The position numbers and the translations under genes were made by a program. DNA of 64,000 nt. Source: Halobacillus litoralis (GTDB lineage Bacteria; Bacillota; Bacilli; Bacillales; Halobacillaceae). The notes under the pieces were generated by a model that saw only the letters and a list, made by a program, of their open reading frames with translations, was not told where the DNA came from and made no database searches. How positions within the stretch are numbered: position 1 is the stretch's first letter; each line of letters begins with the position of its first letter. The stretch is from the NCBI RefSeq assembly GCF_020524025.1, contig NZ_JAIVKN010000003.1:310001-374000 (forward strand), in the 5' to 3' direction. This document shows, piece after piece, positions 57,671 through 64,000 of the stretch.

Positions 57671-58258
57671 TTATAAATTCAAATGAGAAAGCATCGTCCG
57701 CCATGCGACATCTTTCCCTTCACCTGTCTCAGAAGAAAAAGGAATAAGGGCATCTTCCTCTTCCATTTCCAAGGTCTCACGTACGATTTTGATCTGCTTA
57801 TGACGCTGCCCTTTTTTTATTTTGTCCAATTTGGTGGCAATGACCATGACGGGTAATTCAAAGTGCTTTAAATAGTCATACATCAACTGGTCATCTTCCG
57901 TGGGTTTATGGCGGATATCAATGATGAGAGCTGTTGCCTTCAGTTGTTCTCTTTCCGCAAAATACTCTTCCATCATGGCTCCCCATTTTGCTCTTTCTTT
58001 CTTAGAAACTTTCGCATAGCCATAGCCCGGAACATCAACAAAATGAAACTGCTCATTAATAATATAAAAATTCAAAGTCTGAGTTTTCCCTGGTTTTGAA
58101 GACGTTCTAGCTAAGTTTTTCCTTTGAATCATCTTATTGATAAACGATGATTTTCCAACATTCGATCTTCCAGCCAGTGCTATTTCCGGGATCGGTTCTT
58201 TCGGATATTGCTTTTTGCTCGCCGCACTGATGACGATATCTGCAGAATTAACCTTCAT
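57671..58258 (-). CDS. engB: Ribosome biogenesis GTPase YsxC/EngB
   Basis: A 195-residue TRAFAC GTPase needed for 50S assembly. The P-loop is [15 protein letters not shown] (about 29), G2 and G3 are [14 protein letters not shown] and [13 protein letters not shown], and G4 is ATKLDK. Its start overlaps the lonA stop by 11 bases, giving the conserved lonA-engB pair. Confidence 0.97.
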   Translation of the reverse strand: MKVNSADIVISAASKKQYPKEPIPEIALAGRSNVGKSSFINKMIQRKNLARTSSKPGKTQTLNFYIINEQFHFVDVPGYGYAKVSKKERAKWGAMMEEYFAEREQLKATALIIDIRHKPTEDDQLMYDYLKHFELPVMVIATKLDKIKKGQRHKQIKIVRETLEMEEEDALIPFSSETGEGKDVAWRTMLSHLNL

Positions 58259-60578
58259 TTATATCCTCCACTAACGCTTGTTCTAATACTTCATCTAAAT
58301 GCTTGACCGGCACAAAGGTAAGTCCTTCTTTGATGCTGTCAGGAATATCTTCCAAATCCTTTTCATTCTGGTCTGGAATAATAATTTTCGTAAGACCGGC
58401 TCTGTGAGCACTAAGGGACTTTTCTTTCAGCCCGCCAATTGGCAGGACACGCCCTCTCAGGGTAATTTCCCCCGTCATGCCCACTTCTTTACGAACGGGA
58501 CGGCCTGTCAAAGCTGAAACAAGAGCCGTAGCCATTGTTATACCTGCTGAAGGTCCATCTTTAGGTGTCGCGCCTTCCGGAACGTGAATATGAATATCAT
58601 TCTTCTCCACAAATTCAGGGTCAATATTCAACTCTTTTGCTCTGGAGCGAATATAGCTGAAGGCAGCTTGAGCCGATTCCTTCATCACATCTCCTAATTT
58701 ACCAGTTAGAGTCAAGTTTCCTTTTCCTGGATAAATGGAGACTTCAATTGATAAAGTATCACCGCCTGCGGTTGTGTACGCCAGCCCTGTAGCAGCCCCG
58801 ATTTGATCTTCAAGCTCTGCCCGGCCGTAACGGAATTTTGGTCGTCCAAGTAAATCTTCCAGCTGTTTCTCCGTAACAACCACCCGCTGTTTATCCCCGG
58901 ATACAATGATTTTTGCTGCTTTTCGGCAAAGACTTGCCAACTCACGCTCGAGCCCGCGGACCCCGGCCTCTCGTGTGTATCTGCGAATTAATTTAAGTAA
59001 AGCTTCATCACGAAGCTGCAGTTGACTTTTCGTTAAGCCATTTTCCTTAATTTGTTTAGGGAGAAGGTGTTCTTTTGCAATGTGCACTTTCTCTACTTCT
59101 GTGTAACCTGCAATAGTAATTATCTCCATACGATCACGCAGCGGACCAGGAATATTGGATATATTATTGGCTGTAGCTACAAACATGACTTTAGATAAGT
59201 CATAGCTTTCTTCAATGAAATGATCACTAAATGTGCCGTTTTGTTCAGGATCCAGCACTTCCAGCATCGCCGATGAAGGGTCTCCTCTGAAATCACTGGC
59301 CATTTTATCAATTTCATCCAATAGAAACACAGGATTGATTGTCTCTGCCCGCTTCATTCCCTGCATAATCCGCCCCGGCATCGCACCTATGTATGTGCGA
59401 CGGTGCCCACGTATTTCGGCTTCATCCCGTATACCACCAAGAGAAACCCGCACGAAATTCCGATTAATGGAACGTGCGATAGACTTAGCAAGCGATGTTT
59501 TACCAACACCTGGAGGGCCGGCTAAGCATAGGATTGGACCTTTGATGGTCTGGGTAAGTCTTTGTACGGCTAAATACTCAAGAACACGCTCTTTGACTTT
59601 CTCTAAACCGTAGTGGTCTTCATCAAGAATTTTCTCCGCACGATTGACGTCCAGGTTATCTTCTGTCTCTTCTGACCAAGGCAGTGATACCAGCCATTCA
59701 ATATAGTTACGGATCACAGAGCTTTCCGCGGAACTTTGTGGAACTTTTTCATAACGGCCCAATTCTTTATAAGCCACTTCTTCTACGCGCTCCGGCATCT
59801 GGGCCTTTTCAATCTTTTCTTTAAGCTGGGCAACTTCTCCGGACTTGCCGTCCTTGTCCCCTAATTCATTTTGAATGGCTTTCATTTGTTCGCGCAGGTA
59901 GTACTCTTTTTGGGTCTTTTCCATCGATTTCTTCACTCGACGTCCGATCTTTTGTTCAATCTGTAATACTTCACGCTCATTGCCTATCATATCAATCAAC
60001 TGCTGCAGTCTCTGTTTAACGTTTTCCGTCTCCAACACCTGTTGTTTATCCTTTAATTTGATAGGTAGATGAGAGGATACCATGTCAGCAAGGTGACTAG
60101 GATCATCGATGTCAGCTACCGTATTATACGTTTCCTGGCTGACCTTCTTAGAGACCTTCACAAATTTCTCGAATTGATTTAATAATGTGCGCATCAGCGC
60201 TTCTTCCTCGTTCTTATCCTCATGTTCATCATCTATAATTTGGATGTTTGCATGATAGTACTCTTCACCTTCTGTTACTTCCTGAATACTTGCGCGGTGA
60301 AGGCCCTCAACCAACACACGATTCGTTCCATTAGGAAGCTTAACCATCTGTTTCACACGGGCTACTGTCCCTACATCATATAAGTCACCATTGGTAGGTT
60401 CATCAATATTGACTTCTTTTTGTGAAACGAGAAAAATTTCATTATCATCCATCATGGATTGCTCGAGAGCCTGAACGGACTTCTCACGCCCTACATCTAA
60501 ATGCAGGACCATAGATGGATATACTAGTAATCCTCTAAGAGGGAGAAGAGGCATATTATTACGTTGTTTGTCTGTCAT
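58248..60578 (-). CDS. lonA: ATP-dependent protease LonA
   Basis: A 776-residue AAA+ serine protease. An N-terminal substrate-binding domain (about 1-210) and coiled coil lead into Walker [16 protein letters not shown] and Walker [10 protein letters not shown]. The protease domain has the catalytic Ser in [13 protein letters not shown] (about 675) and the lysine in [11 protein letters not shown] (about 717). The start is ATG eight bases after GGAGG; a GTG three codons upstream overlaps that site. A sigma-A-type promoter lies at 60615-60643. Confidence 0.97.
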   Translation of the reverse strand: MTDKQRNNMPLLPLRGLLVYPSMVLHLDVGREKSVQALEQSMMDDNEIFLVSQKEVNIDEPTNGDLYDVGTVARVKQMVKLPNGTNRVLVEGLHRASIQEVTEGEEYYHANIQIIDDEHEDKNEEEALMRTLLNQFEKFVKVSKKVSQETYNTVADIDDPSHLADMVSSHLPIKLKDKQQVLETENVKQRLQQLIDMIGNEREVLQIEQKIGRRVKKSMEKTQKEYYLREQMKAIQNELGDKDGKSGEVAQLKEKIEKAQMPERVEEVAYKELGRYEKVPQSSAESSVIRNYIEWLVSLPWSEETEDNLDVNRAEKILDEDHYGLEKVKERVLEYLAVQRLTQTIKGPILCLAGPPGVGKTSLAKSIARSINRNFVRVSLGGIRDEAEIRGHRRTYIGAMPGRIMQGMKRAETINPVFLLDEIDKMASDFRGDPSSAMLEVLDPEQNGTFSDHFIEESYDLSKVMFVATANNISNIPGPLRDRMEIITIAGYTEVEKVHIAKEHLLPKQIKENGLTKSQLQLRDEALLKLIRRYTREAGVRGLERELASLCRKAAKIIVSGDKQRVVVTEKQLEDLLGRPKFRYGRAELEDQIGAATGLAYTTAGGDTLSIEVSIYPGKGNLTLTGKLGDVMKESAQAAFSYIRSRAKELNIDPEFVEKNDIHIHVPEGATPKDGPSAGITMATALVSALTGRPVRKEVGMTGEITLRGRVLPIGGLKEKSLSAHRAGLTKIIIPDQNEKDLEDIPDSIKEGLTFVPVKHLDEVLEQALVEDINEG

Positions 60579-61049
60579 TTCTTGCACCTCCGATTAATGC
60601 AGATACGTATTCTAATCATATATAATTGTTCTTTGAAAGTAAACGAAATGGCATCAGGCGATACCAACACCGAATTCCCTTAACACTTGTGCGCCAAGGG
60701 TAACTCTCTCTATGTTACCCCTATTATGAGCAGAAAATGACCTTTCATGCTTATGTAAAATGCAGGGTATGTAATGTATCATTTCTAGTGGCGCTGTAGA
60801 GTTTTGTTTAGTCAAAGCTCTGTTTATGTATCAAACCTTCTTTAAGTAATGGATCTGACCTGAAGTACTTTTTCCTTGATTATGAGATAGCAAAAGGATG
60901 GAATCACCTGTAAAACAATGACAGTAACGAAACCCTTTCGTTTTTTAATAGCTTCAGGACACAAGGAAAACAAAGATCTTCATCTTAGCACAGCTGCTAT
61001 GCACCCACTCATGAAGCTATGTCTCCAACTTCTTCCCTTGAATAAAAGA
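60579..61049. other. Intergenic region lonA-clpX
   Basis: About 470 bases without a supported gene. It holds the lonA promoter and a 7-bp perfect hairpin, GGGTAAC / GTTACCC (about 60699-60721). A 67-codon plus frame from 60918 lacks a ribosome binding site and runs through the clpX terminator. A further lon paralogue (lonB) seen here in B. subtilis is absent. Confidence 0.55.
60615..60643 (-). promoter_or_regulatory. Predicted promoter of lonA
   Basis: TTTACT (-35) and TATGAT (-10) are 17 bases apart on minus, about 37 bases from the lonA start. Confidence 0.6.
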
Positions 61050-61083
61050 GAAGCCGCGCTACTCTTAATCGTAGCACGGCTTC
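61050..61083 (-). terminator. Terminator downstream of clpX
   Basis: A 13-bp stem with one G-U pair (GAAGCCGTGCTAC / GTAGCGCGGCTTC on minus) and an 8-base loop, followed by CTCTTTTATT. Confidence 0.83.
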
Positions 61084-61104
61084 AAAAGAATATTCCTGAA
61101 GGAT

Positions 61105-62382
61105 TTACGCACTCTCTTTAGGAGATTCTTTGTTCTCATCTTCAACGGTTCCATCAGTTAAGACAAGTTTCGGACGACCGTTCTTGGCTGTGACCGTTTC
61201 TTTTGTAATGATACACTTCTCAATATCATCACGAGAAGGAAGCTCATACATGACATCGAGCATAATTCCTTCAATAATGGAACGGAGACCACGGGCACCT
61301 GTCTTACGTTCAATAGCAAGGCGTGCAATTTCACGAAGCGCCTCTTCTTCCATTTCCAACTCAACATGGTCAATTTGGAATAGTTTCTGATATTGTTTCA
61401 CAAGTGCATTCTTAGGTTTTGTAAGAATTTCTACCAAGGCTTCTTCATCAAGCTGCTCAAGGCTTCCGATAACCGGCAGACGACCGATAAATTCAGGAAT
61501 TAAACCATAGCTTAGTAAATCCTCTGGAAGGACTTTTGTAAGCAGTTCTTTTTTCTCTGCTTCATCAGCGGCTTGTTCAGAACCGAAGCCAATGACTTTT
61601 CTACCTAGACGGCGTTTTATGATCTGGTCAATTCCGTCAAAGGCACCACCCACAATGAACAACACGTTTGTTGTATCAATCTGGATGAATTCTTGATGAG
61701 GATGCTTACGGCCGCCTTGTGGCGGAACGCTTGCCTGAGTACCTTCTAGAATCTTAAGCAAAGCCTGTTGTACACCTTCACCAGAAACATCTCTTGTGAT
61801 GGAAGGGTTTTCGGATTTACGTGCGACTTTATCGATTTCATCAATATATATAATGCCTTTTTCCGCTTTCTCAACATCATAATCAGCAGCCTGAATCAGT
61901 TTGAGCAGGATGTTCTCCACATCCTCCCCTACATAACCAGCTTCTGTAAGAGAAGTCGCATCAGCGATAGCAAATGGCACATTCAAAATCCTAGCTAATG
62001 TTTGAGCTAAAAGCGTTTTACCGCTACCTGTAGGTCCGAGCATAAGAATGTTACTTTTAGCCAGCTCTACTTCATCGTTTTTCACACCTGCGTTAATACG
62101 CTTGTAGTGGTTATAAACGGCAACAGAGAGGTTCTTCTTCGCCTGATCCTGACCAATAACGTAATCATTGAGAATCTCACGAATTTCTTGAGGCTTTGGA
62201 ACCTCTTTAAATTCTACTTCCTCTTCATTACCAAGTTCCTCTTCCACAATTTCCGTACAGAGTTCAATACATTCGTCACATATATATACGCCAGGTCCTG
62301 CGACGAGTTTACGGACTTGTTCCTGACTTTTACCGCAGAAAGAACATTTCAATTGTCCTTTTTCATCGTTAAATTTAAACAT
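61105..62382 (-). CDS. clpX: ClpX, ATP-binding unfoldase of the ClpXP protease
   Basis: A 425-residue AAA+ unfoldase. The N-terminal zinc domain is CSFCG ... CDECIELC (about residues 12-40), Walker [14 protein letters not shown], the pore loop GYVGED, Walker B IYIDEIDK and the ClpP-binding IGF loop ([10 protein letters not shown]). Sensor 2 is [10 protein letters not shown]. The start is ATG after AGGGGTG; a GTG three codons upstream overlaps it. It is followed by a terminator and preceded by tig. Confidence 0.97.
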   Translation of the reverse strand: MFKFNDEKGQLKCSFCGKSQEQVRKLVAGPGVYICDECIELCTEIVEEELGNEEEVEFKEVPKPQEIREILNDYVIGQDQAKKNLSVAVYNHYKRINAGVKNDEVELAKSNILMLGPTGSGKTLLAQTLARILNVPFAIADATSLTEAGYVGEDVENILLKLIQAADYDVEKAEKGIIYIDEIDKVARKSENPSITRDVSGEGVQQALLKILEGTQASVPPQGGRKHPHQEFIQIDTTNVLFIVGGAFDGIDQIIKRRLGRKVIGFGSEQAADEAEKKELLTKVLPEDLLSYGLIPEFIGRLPVIGSLEQLDEEALVEILTKPKNALVKQYQKLFQIDHVELEMEEEALREIARLAIERKTGARGLRSIIEGIMLDVMYELPSRDDIEKCIITKETVTAKNGRPKLVLTDGTVEDENKESPKESA

Positions 62383-62669
62383 ACGTTTCACCCCTTAATA
62401 AAATGACGCAATCGTTGCGACTGAAGTTTCATGATATGACGCGAACGTTTCCGCTTCTTTTGCCCATCATACCAAATTAACCTCAAACAAAAAAGTAATA
62501 CCTTTTAGAGGTGTGCCAGACACTTCTTGCACCACCCTCATTATGTAGATATGGAACAAATAAGTCAAACCTCAAGCGCCCTTACTAGTGTATGTAAAAA
62601 CTAAGAGAAGTATCAATCATCTTCTCCATAAACCTACTTCCCTATACTCTATTCAGAGAGAAATATATG
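62383..62669. other. Intergenic region clpX-tig with palindromic element
   Basis: About 290 bases separate tig from clpX. A GGTGTGCCAGACACTTCTTG element at 62510 pairs GGTG with CACC and GTGT with ACAC, and resembles short palindromic repeats common in Bacillus intergenic DNA. A TATGAT at 62466-62471 is a possible clpX -10 with no good -35. No gene is supported. Confidence 0.45.
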
Positions 62670-62702
62670 AGAAGACAAGGCACATTCAGTACCTTGTCTT
62701 CT
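62670..62702 (-). terminator. Terminator downstream of tig
   Basis: An 11-bp stem (AGAAGACAAGG / CCTTGTCTTCT) with an 11-base loop after the tig stop; the minus tail is only moderately U-rich. Confidence 0.75.
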
Positions 62703-62709
62703 TAGTTTA

Positions 62710-63996
62710 TTATTCAGATTTACTATTTGCAACTAGAACATCAATGGCTTTACGAACTTTAAGATCTTCTTTGATCATGTCCGTGTTGCCGCCAAGCATT
62801 TGTGTCAGCTGAGCCACATCTGTCTGGTACATGCCAGCCATGTTCTCAAGCTCTGCATTTACGTCTTCATCAGTAACTTCAACATTTTCAGCTTCAGAAA
62901 TAGCTTCAAGCGTTAAGTTTGTTTTCACACGCTTCGCTGCATCTTCTTTCATTTGTTCACGAAGAGCATCTTCATCCTGGCCTGTAAACTGGAAGTACAT
63001 GTCTTTCGTCATGCCCTGCATTTGAAGGCGCTGTTCGAATTCCTGTACCATACGGTCAAGTTCTGTATCAACCATGGCGTCAGGAATTTCAACTTCTGCA
63101 TTTTCAGAAGCCTGCGTTACAAGAGAGTCACGTTTGCTGTTTTCAGCATCTGTCTTCTTCTGCTCTTCTAGACGCTCACGAGTTTTGTTCTTCAGCTCTT
63201 CAAGAGACTCAACGTCTTCGTCGACATCTTTTGCGAACTCATCATCAAGTTCAGGAAGTTCTTTTCCTTTTACTTCGTGAAGTTTAACTTTGAAAGTAGC
63301 GGCTTTACCAGCTAAGTCCTCAGCGTGGTATTCTTCAGGGAAAGTAACTTCTACTTCTGTTTCTTCTCCTGCTTTTTTACCAACCAGCTGCTCTTCAAAG
63401 CCTGGGATGAATGATCCGGAACCAACTTCTAGAGAGTAGTTGTCTGCCTGTCCACCTTCAAATGCTTCACCGTCAACAAAGCCTTCAAAGTCCATAACAA
63501 CAGTATCACCATTTTCTACGGCTGCTTCTTCTTTAACAACAAGCTCCGCTTGGCGCTCCTGCATTTGAGTCAGTTCGTTTTGAACGTCTTCTTCTGTTAC
63601 TTCTGTGCTTTGTTCTTCAACAACAAGGCCTTTGTACTCGCCTAGTTTAACTTCAGGCTTCACAGTAACTTCAGCTGTGAATACAAGGTCCTGGCCTTTT
63701 TCGATTTGTTTTACGTCTACATCTGGACGATCAACCGGCTCGATTCCTGTTTCTTCGACAGCTTCTGTATAAGCTTGAGGAAGAATGATATCTAGTGCAT
63801 CTTGATAAAGAGATTCTACACCGAATTTCTGTTCGAACAATTTACGTGGTACTTTCCCTTTACGGAATCCAGGTACCTGTACCTCTTTAACTACTTTTTT
63901 AAAGGCAGAATCAAGTGCTTTGTCGAACTCACCTGCAGGTACTTCTACAGTTAAAGTACCAACATTGCCTTCTTGCTTTTCCCATTTTGCTGACAT
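62710..63996 (-). CDS. tig: Trigger factor
   Basis: A 428-residue ribosome-bound chaperone and peptidyl-prolyl isomerase. The ribosome-binding tail region has the signature [19 protein letters not shown] (residues about 42-60). The FKBP-type domain (about 155-245) includes [14 protein letters not shown] and [14 protein letters not shown]. The C-terminal helical domain completes the length. The protein is strongly acidic. It ends seven bases after its terminator and starts four bases from the window's right edge, so its promoter is outside. Confidence 0.97.
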   Translation of the reverse strand: MSAKWEKQEGNVGTLTVEVPAGEFDKALDSAFKKVVKEVQVPGFRKGKVPRKLFEQKFGVESLYQDALDIILPQAYTEAVEETGIEPVDRPDVDVKQIEKGQDLVFTAEVTVKPEVKLGEYKGLVVEEQSTEVTEEDVQNELTQMQERQAELVVKEEAAVENGDTVVMDFEGFVDGEAFEGGQADNYSLEVGSGSFIPGFEEQLVGKKAGEETEVEVTFPEEYHAEDLAGKAATFKVKLHEVKGKELPELDDEFAKDVDEDVESLEELKNKTRERLEEQKKTDAENSKRDSLVTQASENAEVEIPDAMVDTELDRMVQEFEQRLQMQGMTKDMYFQFTGQDEDALREQMKEDAAKRVKTNLTLEAISEAENVEVTDEDVNAELENMAGMYQTDVAQLTQMLGGNTDMIKEDLKVRKAIDVLVANSKSE

Positions 63997-64000
63997 AAAA

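Noticed and set aside
60918-61121. 67-codon plus-strand frame between lonA and clpX
   Set aside because: It lacks a ribosome binding site, runs through the clpX terminator hairpin and overlaps the clpX 3' end.

Overview
The window is a chromosomal segment of an endospore-forming Bacillaceae bacterium. The evidence is a dense set of sporulation genes (spoVB, bofC, coxA, safA, spo0B, spoIVFA/FB, spoIIB, spoVID), Gram-positive-type ribosome binding sites, and a gene order that largely follows the Bacillus subtilis spoVB-to-tig region. An ArsB/NhaD-type ion transporter and many acidic proteins suggest a salt-tolerant relative such as Halobacillus, but the genus is an inference. Almost everything lies on the minus strand. 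No rRNA, tRNA, CRISPR array, prophage or intact insertion sequence was seen.

Layout: (1) 1-8.3 kb: end of spoVB, DUF421 protein, ion transporter, YrzE-like protein, yajC-tgt-queA, DUF2905-ruvB-ruvA. (2) 8.4-14.7 kb: bofC, yebC, coxA, nadE, a CotS-like kinase, safA, pheA, pheB. (3) 14.7-27.4 kb: obg-spo0B, rpmA-prp-rplU behind an L21 leader, rng, spoIVFB-spoIVFA, minD-minC, mreD-mreC-mreB, radC-maf-spoIIB. (4) 27.5-40.3 kb: a type IV pilus operon with minor pilins, a PilX-like protein with beta-repeats, an unrecognised membrane protein, a VanW-like protein, PilB, PilT, PilC, major pilin, prepilin peptidase, PilM, PilN and PilO. (5) 40.4-46.7 kb: a membrane-bound diguanylate cyclase, folC and valS behind a valine T-box. 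(6) 46.8-54.3 kb: a small membrane protein, spoVID and hemL-hemB-hemD-hemC-hemX-hemA. (7) 54.5-64 kb: a LiaI/LiaF-like membrane protein, an amino-acid ABC transporter, engB-lonA, clpX and tig.

Most of this is conserved housekeeping: cell shape and division, tetrapyrrole synthesis, protein quality control, DNA repair and queuosine tRNA modification. The notable accessory region is the pilus operon. From memory of the B. subtilis map, that organism has only comC (prepilin peptidase) between folC and spoIIB, whereas here the position holds the genes for a complete, retractable monoderm type IVa pilus. The operon has its own predicted promoter, and a diguanylate cyclase gene lies just upstream. 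PilB begins with an MshEN-like tandem motif (the c-di-GMP-binding fold of some assembly ATPases), so c-di-GMP control of piliation is plausible but unproven. The least described parts are the PilX-like beta-repeat protein, the acidic membrane protein and a VanW-like protein without the usual GGGxCQ motif.
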